Part shown: piece by piece, positions 16,041-25,149 of the stretch
Numbering within the stretch: the first letter of the stretch is position 1
Layout: the number at the start of each line of letters is the position of its first letter
NCBI GenBank assembly: GCA_902826695.1
Contig: CADEFU010000001.1
Coordinates: forward strand, 171,664-235,663
Length of the DNA: 64,000 nucleotides
Direction of reading: 5' to 3'
Source of the DNA: an uncultured Alphaproteobacteria bacterium
GTDB lineage: Bacteria; Pseudomonadota; Alphaproteobacteria; Micropepsales; Micropepsaceae
Translations under genes and position numbers: made by a program
Notes under the pieces: model-generated
Told to the model about the DNA's origin: nothing
Seen by the model: only the letters and a program-made list of their open reading frames with translations
Databases searched by the model: none

Positions 16041-16739
16041 TTACCAGAACTTCCACCATGGCTTCTTCGTGGCTGGGGCAGCGGCCTTCTTGTTTTGCTT
16101 GACTGCCGTCTTCGGCGCGGGCTTGCCCTTGGCGTCTTTCTTCGGTGCAACTTTTGCCGGCGCTTCCGGTTTCGTGGGGACGGTGAACTGTTCTGGCAGG
16201 TAACCCACAATAGCGGCGGTGCCGGTTAGTTCGGGGAACTGGACCTTCGAAAAGTCCTTGCCCATTTCGGTGTCCACGCTGGCGAGCAGGTTGCGCCATT
16301 GCTTCACGTCATCGCCATCGAGTGTGGAGATGAGTTGGCGCAGGCTGCGCTCGGACCCCGGCGAGGCGAACATGTCGAGGTCGCTCAGCACGAGTTGCAC
16401 GTAAGGCAACGGCGAGGCACGGACGGCCTTCTCTAAACCGCCGAGCTGCTCTTGCAGGTGCAGGGGCAAGACCTTTGCGAGTTTCGCCTTGCGCTTTTGC
16501 AGCATGTCGATCGCGGCGTCCTTCTTGCGTACGATCGTCGGGCAACGGGTGATCGTCTCTGGGTCGTAGGAGTGGGACTCCGGCGGTTCCTCGACCAGTT
16601 GCACGTCGCGGGGCTCGAACATCGCGAGCCAGCCGAGCGGGATCCAATCGCTGGCGTGGGCGATTTCGTTGGCGCCATCCGGACTTGAGAACACTGGGCG
16701 GTTGTCGGGACGGGCAATCAGGAAGGAGTGACTGGACAT
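16041..16739 (-). CDS. Hypothetical protein with Lys/Ala/Pro tail ending in WWKFW
   Basis: A 232-residue soluble-looking protein I do not recognise. Residues ~1-75 are mixed (SFLIARPDN, DWIPLGWLAM, CPTIVRKKDAA), followed by a helical region (~75-170) and a low-complexity Lys/Ala/Pro tail (~185-227) closing with the aromatic end PWWKFW. The tail is flexible and basic; a short C-terminal aromatic peptide can act as a docking or sorting tag, but that is speculation. The ATG at 16739 has GAGG upstream. It is divergent from the SPFH gene, with a shared regulatory region between them. Confidence 0.7.
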   Translation of the reverse strand: MSSHSFLIARPDNRPVFSSPDGANEIAHASDWIPLGWLAMFEPRDVQLVEEPPESHSYDPETITRCPTIVRKKDAAIDMLQKRKAKLAKVLPLHLQEQLGGLEKAVRASPLPYVQLVLSDLDMFASPGSERSLRQLISTLDGDDVKQWRNLLASVDTEMGKDFSKVQFPELTGTAAIVGYLPEQFTVPTKPEAPAKVAPKKDAKGKPAPKTAVKQNKKAAAPATKKPWWKFW

Positions 16740-16892
16740 GTTACGCAAACCTCGCGACTCAACAATGCGCTATTGCCGCACGCGATTCTGAGTTGTGCAA
16801 TCGGAACAGCGCGTCTTTTTCGCTACGGGAAGGGATGCGCAACGTGGCGGATGGCAGGATCGGCAGCTTATTTCAGGGACATAATAAGTGAG

Positions 16893-16913
16893 CGATTGAA
16901 CAATGTTCAATCG
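16893..16913. promoter_or_regulatory. Perfect inverted repeat, operator candidate
   Basis: Arms CGATTGAAC and GTTCAATCG, nine bases each around AAT, form a perfect palindrome between the divergent hypothetical and SPFH genes. It lies about 50 bases upstream of the predicted SPFH promoter. Its length and symmetry suit a dimeric repressor. Confidence 0.5.
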
Positions 16914-16959
16914 TTTGGGTCACGTGCGATTGAGGCATCGATGACCCGTTTTTAGGCCC

Positions 16960-16988
16960 TTGAACCTTCGACGCATCGATACTATTAT
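16960..16988 (+). promoter_or_regulatory. Predicted sigma-70 promoter of the SPFH gene
   Basis: TTGAAC (16960-16965) and TATTAT (16983-16988) are separated by 17 bases, close to the consensus, inside an AT-rich stretch unusual for this GC-rich window. The start codon at 17020 is about 30 bases downstream. Confidence 0.5.
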
Positions 16989-17019
16989 GATATTATATTG
17001 ATGGCAAGTGAGGATTTCT

Positions 17020-17922
17020 ATGACTGCGCAAGCCTTGAAACAAACGACGGAACGCACCGCTCAGACCATGAACGGCGGGCTCATGCTGCTGGCGATCCTG
17101 GTCGTGACGGTGCTGCTGATTTGGATCCTTCCCGCTGCTGTTATCGAGGCCAAGGAAGCGCGCAATGGGTGGCCGTTGCTGTTACCGGGCATCCTCACTT
17201 TCTTTTGGCTGTTGATGGTCTCCGGGTTCTACACGCTGCAGCCAAACGAGGCGGCGGCGATCACGCTGTTCGGCGCCTACAAAGGGACCGACCGTGCGCC
17301 TGGCCTGCGCTGGGTGCTGCCGTGGCTCATGCGCAAGAAGATTTCCGTGCGCGTGCGCAACGTCACCGGCGAGAAGCTGAAGGTCAACGACCGCCGCGGA
17401 AATCCGATCGAGATCGGGGCCGTTGTGGTGTGGCGGGTCAGCGATACGGCGAGCGCGTTGTTCGACGTGGACGACTATCAGCGGTTTGTCGACATCCAGA
17501 TCGAAACGGCGGTGCGCGAAATCGCTTCGCACTTTGCCTACGACAACGCTGAGCACGACGAACCGACGCTGCGCGCGGCCTCGGACCAGGTTTCGGCGAT
17601 GCTGCGGGAGAAGTTGCAGGACCGGGTGTCCGTTGCCGGCTTGACGATCGACGAGGCGAAGCTCTCGCACCTGGCCTACGCGCCGGAAATCGCGAGCGCG
17701 ATGTTGCGCCGGCAGCAGGCCGAAGCGGTGCTTGCGGCGCGGCAGACAATCGTGAAAGGCGCGGTGCTGATGGTTGAGCAGGCGCTCACCCAACTCTCCG
17801 AGCGCGAAGTGGTGAAGCTCGACGACGAGCGGCGCGCGTCGATGGTATCGAACCTGCTTGTGGTGTTGTGCTCCGACACCCAGACGCAGCCGGTCGTCAA
17901 CGCGGGCACGATTTACCAGTAG
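17020..17922 (+). CDS. SPFH/Band 7 domain membrane protein
   Basis: A 300-residue inner-membrane protein. Two hydrophobic helices ([18 protein letters not shown], ~26-43, and [19 protein letters not shown], ~54-72) precede a SPFH domain ([23 protein letters not shown]... ending about residue 235) and a helical C-terminus. SPFH proteins form large ring- or cage-like oligomers at membranes; this one is not next to an NfeD or FtsH/HflC gene, so the specific role is open. The ATG at 17020 has GAGG a few bases upstream. Its stop is five bases from the ribbon-helix-helix gene, so the two form an operon. Confidence 0.87.
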   Translation: MTAQALKQTTERTAQTMNGGLMLLAILVVTVLLIWILPAAVIEAKEARNGWPLLLPGILTFFWLLMVSGFYTLQPNEAAAITLFGAYKGTDRAPGLRWVLPWLMRKKISVRVRNVTGEKLKVNDRRGNPIEIGAVVVWRVSDTASALFDVDDYQRFVDIQIETAVREIASHFAYDNAEHDEPTLRAASDQVSAMLREKLQDRVSVAGLTIDEAKLSHLAYAPEIASAMLRRQQAEAVLAARQTIVKGAVLMVEQALTQLSEREVVKLDDERRASMVSNLLVVLCSDTQTQPVVNAGTIYQ

Positions 17923-17927
17923 GTGTC

Positions 17928-18113
17928 ATGCCAGGCGAACGTAAGGCCTTTGCGCTCAGATTGGATCCCGCGCTCTTCAACGCCATCGCGCGGTTGGCGG
18001 GCGCGGATCTGCGCAGCGTAAATGCGGAGATCGAGTTCCTGCTGCGCGAGGCGTTGCGGGCGCGAGGGGTTAAGGTCGATGCGTCCAAGGAGACGGGCGG
18101 GAACGATCGTTAA
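17928..18113 (+). CDS. Small ribbon-helix-helix (Arc-type) protein
   Basis: A 61-residue protein. The N-terminal strand KAFALRLDPALFNAIARLA and the helix RSVNAEIEFLLREALRARG match the ribbon-helix-helix fold, with the polar strand residues that contact DNA. Similar short proteins often sit behind SPFH genes; to my knowledge their function is not established. It may repress its own operon through the palindrome at 16893, or act as an adaptor. No toxin gene adjoins it, so a toxin-antitoxin reading is not supported. Confidence 0.75.
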   Translation: MPGERKAFALRLDPALFNAIARLAGADLRSVNAEIEFLLREALRARGVKVDASKETGGNDR

Positions 18114-18208
18114 CACGTTGACGGTCTTCGCTGATTTGTATGCTGCACCTGCTTGCATCGGGGGAGCTATGCGCCCAAATTCCGAACCGCAAGGGTTAAG
18201 GCGCTGAG

Positions 18209-19045
18209 ATGCGAACGAGTATTCTCGACCTGATCAAGTTGAAGGGGGAAGGGCGTCGCGTCGCGATGGTGACGGCGTACGACTTCGCCTCTGCAAAGCT
18301 GGCCGAGAGGGCGGGGTTTCAGCTGATCTTGGTCGGTGACTCGCTCGGCATGGTCATGCACGGGCACGACACGACGATCCCTGTCACGCTCGACGACATG
18401 GTGCGCCATGCGGCGGCGGTCGTGCGCGGGACGGAGAACGCGCTGGTTGTCGGTGATTTGCCGTTTCTCACCTACTCGGGGATCGATGACGCGGTGCATG
18501 CGGCCGGGCGCTTGATGCGCGAGGCGGGTGTGCAGGCGGTGAAAGTTGAAGGTGGCGGGCCGGTCGTAAAGGTCGTGCGGCGGCTTGTTGAGCTTGGCAT
18601 CCCTGTCATGGGGCATTTGGGCTACACGCCTCAAGCCACACATCAGATCGGTATCCGCGTGCAAGGTAAGGACGCACCTGGCGCGCGCGGGATCACGCAC
18701 GATGCCTTGGCGCTGCAGTCGGCTGGTGCGTTCGGCGTCGTACTTGAGTTGGTGCCGACAGAACTGGCGGAGGCCGTTACGAAACGGCTCTCGATCCCGA
18801 CAATCGGGATCGGCGCGGGTGTGGGTTGCGACGGGCAGGTGCAGGTCTGGCACGACATCCTGGGTTTGTTCGAGAAGTCGCCAAGGCATGCGAAGCGGTT
18901 TGCGGAGGCCGGTAAGCTGATCGAAGAGGCGCTTAGGGCCTATCGCGAAGAAGTTGAGGCGGGGACGTTTCCGACGCGGGCGAATGCTTCTACAATCGCT
19001 GCCGGCACGTTGGCCGAAGCGCTCAAAGGTTTCGAAGAGCCGTGA
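18209..19045 (+). CDS. panB: 3-methyl-2-oxobutanoate hydroxymethyltransferase (PanB)
   Basis: A 278-residue TIM-barrel enzyme that transfers a hydroxymethyl group from methylenetetrahydrofolate to 2-oxoisovalerate, giving ketopantoate, an early step to pantothenate. The metal and substrate segment [24 protein letters not shown] (~41-64) is intact, as are [14 protein letters not shown] and VLELVP with the catalytic glutamate, and IGIGAG near the end. Length is typical. It overlaps panC by four bases (GTGA). Confidence 0.96.
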   Translation: MRTSILDLIKLKGEGRRVAMVTAYDFASAKLAERAGFQLILVGDSLGMVMHGHDTTIPVTLDDMVRHAAAVVRGTENALVVGDLPFLTYSGIDDAVHAAGRLMREAGVQAVKVEGGGPVVKVVRRLVELGIPVMGHLGYTPQATHQIGIRVQGKDAPGARGITHDALALQSAGAFGVVLELVPTELAEAVTKRLSIPTIGIGAGVGCDGQVQVWHDILGLFEKSPRHAKRFAEAGKLIEEALRAYREEVEAGTFPTRANASTIAAGTLAEALKGFEEP

Positions 19046-19884
19046 AACTCGTCCGGGCGATCCGCGAGATGCGCGAAGTCCGCGCACCGCTGGATGCGCC
19101 CTTCGGCTTCGTTCCCACGATGGGGGCGTTGCACGCGGGGCATTTGAGCCTCGTGCGCCGCGCGCGCGACCTGTGTCCGCGGGTTGGGGCGAGCATTTTC
19201 GTCAACCCGGCGCAGTTCAACGACAAACGGGACCTTGAGCGCTATCCGCGAACGTTGGAGCGGGACCTTGAGATGCTGCGCGGGGCCGGGTGCGAAGTCG
19301 TGTTCGCACCGGAGCCCTCAGAAATTTATCCGGACGGGTTCTCGACCTCGATCGACGTGGGACCGGTGGCGCGGCCGCTTGAGGGGGCGATGCGGCCGGG
19401 GCACTTCAACGGTGTGGCCGTTGTGGTGACGAAGCTGCTCAATATCGTGCGGCCGACGCACGCCGTTTTTGGGCAAAAGGACGCGCAGCAGCTGGCTGTG
19501 ATCCGCCGAATGGTGCGGGACCTCGATCTACCCGTCGAGATCGTGGCGGGGCCGACGATGCGCGAGGCGGACGGCCTTGCGATGAGCAGCCGGAACGCAC
19601 TGCTGACAGCGGAGGATCGTGCGGCGGCGCCTATCGTTTGGCAAGCGCTTAGCGCGGTTGGCGATGCGTACAGTCGTGGCGAGCGCGACGCGGGGCTGCT
19701 GCGAGGGCTGATGAGCGGCGTCTTGAGTCGCGAAAGGCGGGCGTTGCCAGAGTATGTGAGCGTCGCAGATCCCGTGACGCTGGTCGAACTTGAGCAGATT
19801 GGGCCGGCGGGTGCGCTGGTTTCATTGGCGGTCAAGTTCGGCGCAGTCCGTCTGATCGACAACGTGGTCCTTGGCCCCCGCTAA
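19042..19884 (+). CDS. panC: Pantothenate synthetase (PanC)
   Basis: A 280-residue ATP-dependent ligase joining pantoate and beta-alanine. The nucleotidyltransferase motif [14 protein letters not shown] carries the HxGH pair, [15 protein letters not shown] is the pantoate-binding region, and MSSRN is the KMSKS-like loop. It starts with GTG at 19042 inside the panB stop, so the two are translationally coupled. No panD (aspartate decarboxylase) or panE is in this window. CoaA at 11187 uses the product. Confidence 0.96.
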   Translation: MKLVRAIREMREVRAPLDAPFGFVPTMGALHAGHLSLVRRARDLCPRVGASIFVNPAQFNDKRDLERYPRTLERDLEMLRGAGCEVVFAPEPSEIYPDGFSTSIDVGPVARPLEGAMRPGHFNGVAVVVTKLLNIVRPTHAVFGQKDAQQLAVIRRMVRDLDLPVEIVAGPTMREADGLAMSSRNALLTAEDRAAAPIVWQALSAVGDAYSRGERDAGLLRGLMSGVLSRERRALPEYVSVADPVTLVELEQIGPAGALVSLAVKFGAVRLIDNVVLGPR

Positions 19885-20091
19885 CCGCAGGCGCGTTTAT
19901 CATTAGGATGCTTCGTACACAGACGAGTTGTGATTGTGCGCACGACATTGTGCGGTGCGAAGCGAGGGCATTGCGAGGCGGGCGAATTGGGCGCATGCTC
20001 GATCCCCTGACATGAGAGCCGATGCTCCAGTTGTCTCGTCCTCCGGCGTATTCCGCGAGGTGCTGGCGGCTCCCTTGAAGAAGGAGGAGCT

Positions 20092-20526
20092 ATGACTGTT
20101 GCCACGATCCTGAAGCACAAAGGGGCCAAAGTCGAAACCGTGCAGCCGAACACGACGCTGCAACAGGTTTGCGATCTCCTTGCGACGAAGCGCATCGGTG
20201 CCGCCGTCGTCGTCGGCGCAGCTGGCGAGGTGATTGGCATCATCTCGGAACGCGACGTCGTGCATGCGGTTTCGCAGAATGGGCCGGCCGCGCTCAATCA
20301 TTCGATCGACGAGATCATGACGCGTGAAGTTGCGACCTGCCGGCTGACCGACAGCTCGGAATCGTTGATGGAGACGATGACGGTTGGCCGGTTCCGCCAC
20401 GTGCCGGTGGTCGAGGGTGGGCGGCTGATCGGTATCGTGTCGATTGGCGACATCGTTAAGCGGCGGATCGAAGATGCAGATCTGGAGCGCTATGCGATGC
20501 GGGATTATATCGCGCAGGCGGGATAA
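20092..20526 (+). CDS. CBS-domain-pair protein
   Basis: A 144-residue stand-alone Bateman module. The two CBS repeats span ~10-65 (TTLQQVCDLLATKRIGAAVVVG, IGIISERDVVHAV) and ~75-130 (SSESLMETMTVGRFRHVPVVEGGRLIGIVSIGDIVKRRI). Such modules bind adenosyl nucleotides and sense energy state or regulate partner proteins; no partner is fused here. The start at 20092 follows AAGGAGGAG closely. It is a single gene between panC and a cation antiporter. Confidence 0.9.
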   Translation: MTVATILKHKGAKVETVQPNTTLQQVCDLLATKRIGAAVVVGAAGEVIGIISERDVVHAVSQNGPAALNHSIDEIMTREVATCRLTDSSESLMETMTVGRFRHVPVVEGGRLIGIVSIGDIVKRRIEDADLERYAMRDYIAQAG

Positions 20527-20596
20527 AGCCGCGCATCATTCGCGTCATAGGCGAATTGCAGGACGGTCCTCGCAAGTCAGCTTGACGGCCGGGGCC

Positions 20597-20630
20597 GCTC
20601 CTTCCAGGTTCCTCTCGTTCTGAGGGGAGC
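20597..20630 (+). promoter_or_regulatory. Hairpin holding the ribosome-binding site of the antiporter gene
   Basis: GCTCC (20597-20601) can pair with GGAGC (20626-20630), and CCTC (20611-20614) with GAGG (20622-20625). The 3' arm holds the GAGGGGAG ribosome-binding site three bases before the ATG at 20634. The stem is short, so this may be chance. Confidence 0.3.
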
Positions 20631-20633
20631 GTC

Positions 20634-21608
20634 ATGAACGAGTATGTGTTGGTGGCAGCGGGCTTTGCGCTGCTGATTTTGGGCGCCGAGGCGCTGGTTC
20701 ATGGCGGTGTTGCTGTTGCGCGGCGGCTCAACGTTTCGCCGCTGTTGATCGGCGTTACCATCGTCGCCTACGGGACCTCAACGCCGGAGTTGCTCGTCAG
20801 CGTCAACGCCTCCGTCAATCAAGCCTACGGCATTGCGGTTGGCAATGTCGTGGGGTCGAACATATTCAACATCCTCTTTATTTTGGGCCTTACAGCGCTG
20901 ATCTCGCCGATCACGGTGTCACCGCGGGCGATCGGGCGGGACGGCCTTTTTGCGCTGGTCGCGGCGGGCTTGTTCATTTGGCTTGCGTCGCGGATGTCCG
21001 CGCTTGGGTGGTTCGAAGGCGTATTGATGCTTTCGATCCTGCTGGCGATGATCATGATCAGCTATGCCCAAGAAAGTGCCGCGGGCGCGGAGCCGGATGG
21101 CTCACGCCACATGCGCGAGCGTGCGCTTACTCATTCATCCTTCATCGACATTGCGTTGATCGTCGTTGGCATTGCGTTGCTGATATTGGGTGCCGAGATT
21201 TTGGTCGGCAGTTCCGTCAGCATAGCGCGTCAAAACGGGATCTCGGAGACTGTCATCGGGCTCACGCTGATTGCGGCGGGCACGTCGTTGCCGGAGCTTG
21301 TGACCTCGGTCGTCGCTGCGATGCGCGGAAATCCGGATATTGCGATCGGCAATATTGTGGGCTCTAACATCTATAACGTTCTCGCCATTCTTGGCGTTGC
21401 GTCGGTGCTGGGACCGGTCGAGATTGATGCGCAGATCAGGGCTGTCGACATGTGGGTGATGCTGGCCGCGACTCTCGCGCTTCTGCCGCCGCTGCTGCTC
21501 GGCAACCGGATGGGGCGGTTTTATGGGCTGTTACTGCTCCTCGGCTACGTCGCCTATGTCGGCTACCTGTTCCAGAAGGCGGGATTGCTGCATTTGCCTG
21601 TGAATTAA
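20634..21608 (+). CDS. Calcium/sodium antiporter (CaCA family, YrbG-like)
   Basis: A 324-residue inner-membrane exchanger with about ten helices in two inverted halves. Each half carries the alpha-repeat signature: GTSTPELLVSVNA with GNVVGSNIFNILF (~45-85), and GTSLPELVTSVVA with GNIVGSNIYNVLAI (~222-262). The two glutamates in these repeats bind the cation. It likely exchanges Ca2+ or a similar ion for Na+ or H+. The central loop (ESAAGAEPDGSRHMRERALTHS) is short and charged. Confidence 0.92.
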   Translation: MNEYVLVAAGFALLILGAEALVHGGVAVARRLNVSPLLIGVTIVAYGTSTPELLVSVNASVNQAYGIAVGNVVGSNIFNILFILGLTALISPITVSPRAIGRDGLFALVAAGLFIWLASRMSALGWFEGVLMLSILLAMIMISYAQESAAGAEPDGSRHMRERALTHSSFIDIALIVVGIALLILGAEILVGSSVSIARQNGISETVIGLTLIAAGTSLPELVTSVVAAMRGNPDIAIGNIVGSNIYNVLAILGVASVLGPVEIDAQIRAVDMWVMLAATLALLPPLLLGNRMGRFYGLLLLLGYVAYVGYLFQKAGLLHLPVN

Positions 21609-21660
21609 GTTTGCGCCGGCTTCGTTGCTTAGCATCGCGGCCGGGGCCAAACTGGCCGCT

Positions 21661-22236
21661 ATGACCCTTTTCGATTCCGAATGGGCTGAGCACATCGCCG
21701 TGGCTGAGGCGACAAAGGCCGCTTTGCGTCAGCCGTTTGCGCGCGTGGTCGCTGCATGTGCTGCGAGCGTCAAGGCTGGCGGCAAGCTGATGTTCTTCGG
21801 GAATGGCGGAAGTGCCGCGGATGCGCAGCACCTCGCGACGGAGTTGACGGTTCGATACAAGGCAGACCGCCCAGCGATCGCGGCACTAGCGCTCACGACG
21901 GACACGTCGGCGTTGACGGCGGCAGGCAACGATCTTGGATTTGAGCACATCTTCGCGCGGCAGATCGAAGCGCTGGGGCGGCGTGGCGATGTGGCGATCG
22001 GCATTACGACCTCGGGACGCAGTGCGAATGTCGTTAAGGCGCTTGAGACGTCGCGCGGCTTGGGTGTTGTCACCGTCGCGCTCACGGGTGGCGATGGGGG
22101 CGAGGCGGGACGAATCGCCGATTACGCGCTGGTCGTTCCCTCGCGGGTAACGGCACGTATCCAAGAGGTGCACATCACGCTCGGACAGATGTTGTGTGCA
22201 GCGCTTGAGGTGGAGCTTGGTCTGGCGAAACCGTAA
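21661..22236 (+). CDS. gmhA: Phosphoheptose isomerase (GmhA), SIS domain
   Basis: A 191-residue SIS-domain enzyme that should convert sedoheptulose 7-phosphate to D-glycero-D-manno-heptose 7-phosphate for lipopolysaccharide core synthesis. GNGGSAADAQHLATEL (~48-63) has the phosphate-binding loop with the metal His and Glu, TTSGRSANVVKAL (~117-129) is the second sugar-phosphate loop, and IQEVHITLGQ has the late metal ligands. DiaA (replication initiation) is a close relative, but the metal residues favour GmhA. The ATG at 21661 fits family N-termini; no other heptose gene is in the window. Confidence 0.83.
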   Translation: MTLFDSEWAEHIAVAEATKAALRQPFARVVAACAASVKAGGKLMFFGNGGSAADAQHLATELTVRYKADRPAIAALALTTDTSALTAAGNDLGFEHIFARQIEALGRRGDVAIGITTSGRSANVVKALETSRGLGVVTVALTGGDGGEAGRIADYALVVPSRVTARIQEVHITLGQMLCAALEVELGLAKP

Positions 22237-22327
22237 GGTTTCACAATGATTCTGCAGAATACCCTTGATTGACATGTTGCACCCGCACAAATAGGGGATG
22301 CGCGCTAACTTCTGAGGACTGCCGATC

Positions 22328-23266
22328 TTGTCGAGCCCCGCCAAAGCGGTCACCGCGATTTCGCGGACACGCCATTCGCACCTTGCGCGGCTTGAGGCCG
22401 AGAGCATCACGATCATGCGCGAGGTCGCGGCGGAGTTTGCGAACCCGGTGATGCTCTATTCGATCGGCAAAGATTCGTCGGTCATGCTGCATCTGGCGAT
22501 GAAGGCGTTCTATCCCGCCAAGCCGCCGTTCCCCTTCATGCACATCGATACGACCTGGAAGTTCCGGGAGATGATTACGTTCCGGGACAAAATGGCGCGC
22601 GAGCTTGGGATCAAGCTGATCGTTCATAAGAACGAGGATGGGATCAAGCGCGGGATCAATCCGTTCGATTCCGGCTCGTCGCTGCATACGCAGGTCATGA
22701 AGACCGAGGCGCTACGCGCTGCGCTCGACAAACACGGGTTCGACGCGGCCTTCGGCGGCGCGCGTCGCGATGAAGAGAAGAGCCGCGCGAAGGAGCGTAT
22801 CTTCTCGTTTCGGACTGCCGGTCATACGTGGGATCCGAAGAACCAGCGGCCGGAGCTCTGGCGCGTCTTCAACGCGCGAATCAAGAAGGGCGAGTCGATC
22901 CGGGTGTTTCCGATCTCGAATTGGACCGAACTCGACATCTGGGAATACATCTTGGCCGAGAACATTCCGATCGTGCCGCTTTACTTCGCGGCGAAGCGGC
23001 CGGTAGTCGTTCGCGACGGCACGATCATCATGCGTGACGACGAGCGGATGAAGCTTCTGCCCGGCGAGAAGGTGGAGGAGCGCGTGGTGCGTTTCCGCAC
23101 GCTTGGCTGCTATCCGCTGACCGGCGGGGTGGCGTCGCCTGCGACGACGCTTGAGGAGATCGTGGCCGAGATGCTGGCCGCGCGCACGTCGGAGCGCGAA
23201 GGTCGCGTCATCGATCACGACGAGAATGCGTCGATGGAGAAGAAGAAGCGCGAGGGGTATTTCTGA
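22328..23266 (+). CDS. cysD: Sulfate adenylyltransferase subunit 2 (CysD)
   Basis: A 312-residue PP-loop ATP sulfurylase subunit that adenylates sulfate to APS, with the GTPase subunit CysN driving the reaction. Seen: [20 protein letters not shown], the ATP loop [14 protein letters not shown] (~44-57), [15 protein letters not shown] and GCYPLTGG. A start upstream of the first in-frame ATG is needed, because the conserved HLxxLEAESI lies before it; TTG at 22328 with GAGG eleven bases upstream is the best choice. A TTGACA is at 22269-22274 but its -10 partner is weak. The stop overlaps the cysNC start (TGATG). Confidence 0.93.
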   Translation: MSSPAKAVTAISRTRHSHLARLEAESITIMREVAAEFANPVMLYSIGKDSSVMLHLAMKAFYPAKPPFPFMHIDTTWKFREMITFRDKMARELGIKLIVHKNEDGIKRGINPFDSGSSLHTQVMKTEALRAALDKHGFDAAFGGARRDEEKSRAKERIFSFRTAGHTWDPKNQRPELWRVFNARIKKGESIRVFPISNWTELDIWEYILAENIPIVPLYFAAKRPVVVRDGTIIMRDDERMKLLPGEKVEERVVRFRTLGCYPLTGGVASPATTLEEIVAEMLAARTSEREGRVIDHDENASMEKKKREGYF

Positions 23267-25149
23267 TGCGCCCCGAAGATCTGCGCGCCTATCTGGCGAA
23301 ACAGCATGGTAAGTCGCTGCTGCGGTTCCTGACGTGCGGGTCGGTGGACGACGGGAAGTCGACGCTGATCGGGCGGCTGCTCTATGACACGAAGCTCGTG
23401 TTTGAGGATCAGCTGCGAGCGCTTGAGAAAGACTCGAAGAAGCACGGCACCACCGGCGACGATATCGACTTCGCGCTGCTGCTCGACGGGCTTGAGGCCG
23501 AGCGCGAACAGGGGATCACGATCGACGTCGCCTACCGGTTCTTCGCGACCGAGAAGCGCAAGTACATCGTCGCGGATACGCCGGGGCACGAGCAGTATAC
23601 GCGCAACATGGCGACGGGCGCGTCGAACTCGGACCTCGCGGTCATCTTGGTGGATGCGCGCAAGGGCGTGCTGACCCAGACGCGGCGGCACGCTTATATC
23701 TGCTCGCTCTTGCGTATCCGGCATGTGGTGTTGGCGGTCAACAAGATCGACCTTGTGGGCCACTCGGAAGAGATATTCCGGACGATCGAACGCGAGTTCC
23801 GCGACTTTGCCGAAAAGCTCGACTTTGCGACGCTGGTCGCCATTCCTTTGTCGGCGCGGTTTGGCGACAACGTGATCGAGCGCAGTGCGAAGATCGGGTG
23901 GTACAAGGGTCCGGCGCTTCTTCCTTATCTCGATACGATCGACATCGACACGGATGTCGAGAGCAATCCGTTTCGCTTGCCTGTGCAATGGGTGAACCGG
24001 CCGAACCTGGACTTTCGCGGGTTTGCGGGGACGATCGCGGGCGGCGCGGTGCGCAAGGGCGATCATGTCGTCGTCGCGAATTCCGGACGGACAACGACGG
24101 TGTCTCGGATCGTGACCCAGGATGGCGATCTTGAGGTTGCCGCGGCGGGCGATGCGATCACGCTGACGCTCGCCGATGAAGTGGATGTTTCGCGCGGCGA
24201 TGTGCTTGCGTTGAGTGCGGCGCGGCCGGAGGTGTCGAGCCAGTTCGCGGCGCATGTGCTTTGGATGGCCGAGGAGGAGCTTCTGCCTGGGCGGCAGTAT
24301 CTCATCAAGATCGGCACGAAGACGGTGCCGGCTTCGGTGACCGAGCTGAAGCACAAGGTGGACGTCAATAGCCTTGAGCACTTCGCCGCGAAGACGCTGC
24401 AGCTCAATGAAGTCGGGTTTTGCAACGTTTCGACAGCGACGCCCATTGCATTCGACGCCTATGCGGACAATCGCGATACGGGCGGGTTCATCATCATCGA
24501 CCGGTTCACGAACGGTACGGTCGGGGCCGGCATGATCGCGTTCGGCCTTCGCCGCGCGACGAACGTCCATTGGCAAGCGCTAGACGTGAACAAGCACGCG
24601 CGCGCAGAGCACAAGGGGCAAAAGCCCGTGATCCTGTGGTTCACGGGGCTCTCCGGTTCGGGTAAGTCAACGATCGCCAACATTGTCGAGCGCAAGCTGT
24701 TGCTTGCCGGGCGTCATACGTACCTCCTCGACGGCGACAATGTGCGGCACGGGTTGAACCGCGACCTGGGTTTCACCGATGCCGATCGCGTCGAGAATAT
24801 CCGCCGGGTGGCTGAGACCGCGAAGCTGTTCGTGGATGCGGGGTTGATTGTGCTCGTGTCGTTCATCTCGCCGTTCCGGTCCGAGCGGCGGTCGGCGCGC
24901 GAGCTTGTGATGCCTGGCGAGTTCCTGGAGGTGTTCGTCGATACGCCCATCGAGGTGTGCATGACGCGGGACCCGAAGGGGCTCTACAAGCGCGCGCAGG
25001 CCGGCGAGATCAAAAACTTTACCGGTATCGACTCGCCCTATGAACCGCCGGAGAACGCGGAGATCCACGTGAAGACGCAAGAGCTTGCGCCTGAGGCGGC
25101 GGCCGATGCGATCATCGCGCGGCTTCAGTCGGTTGGGGTTCTGCCTTAG
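23266..25149 (+). CDS. cysN: Bifunctional sulfate adenylyltransferase subunit 1 / APS kinase (CysNC)
   Basis: A 627-residue fusion. Residues ~15-430 are the EF-Tu-like GTPase CysN: G1 GSVDDGKST (25-33), DTPGHEQY (G3) and NKIDLVG (G4), then beta-barrel domains. Residues ~445-627 are adenylylsulfate kinase CysC, with P-loop GLSGSGKST near 460, [10 protein letters not shown] and the [10 protein letters not shown] segment. With CysD it makes APS and then PAPS, feeding sulfur assimilation or sulfation. No PAPS reductase is in the window. The 3' end overlaps ugd, on the other strand, by four bases. Confidence 0.95.
   Translation: MRPEDLRAYLAKQHGKSLLRFLTCGSVDDGKSTLIGRLLYDTKLVFEDQLRALEKDSKKHGTTGDDIDFALLLDGLEAEREQGITIDVAYRFFATEKRKYIVADTPGHEQYTRNMATGASNSDLAVILVDARKGVLTQTRRHAYICSLLRIRHVVLAVNKIDLVGHSEEIFRTIEREFRDFAEKLDFATLVAIPLSARFGDNVIERSAKIGWYKGPALLPYLDTIDIDTDVESNPFRLPVQWVNRPNLDFRGFAGTIAGGAVRKGDHVVVANSGRTTTVSRIVTQDGDLEVAAAGDAITLTLADEVDVSRGDVLALSAARPEVSSQFAAHVLWMAEEELLPGRQYLIKIGTKTVPASVTELKHKVDVNSLEHFAAKTLQLNEVGFCNVSTATPIAFDAYADNRDTGGFIIIDRFTNGTVGAGMIAFGLRRATNVHWQALDVNKHARAEHKGQKPVILWFTGLSGSGKSTIANIVERKLLLAGRHTYLLDGDNVRHGLNRDLGFTDADRVENIRRVAETAKLFVDAGLIVLVSFISPFRSERRSARELVMPGEFLEVFVDTPIEVCMTRDPKGLYKRAQAGEIKNFTGIDSPYEPPENAEIHVKTQELAPEAAADAIIARLQSVGVLP

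Noticed and set aside
17928..18113. Toxin-antitoxin system with the RHH protein as antitoxin
   Set aside because: No toxin-like gene adjoins; the neighbours are an SPFH membrane protein and panB.
23215..24576. 453-residue minus-strand frame
   Set aside because: Antisense to cysNC, whose motifs are certain.
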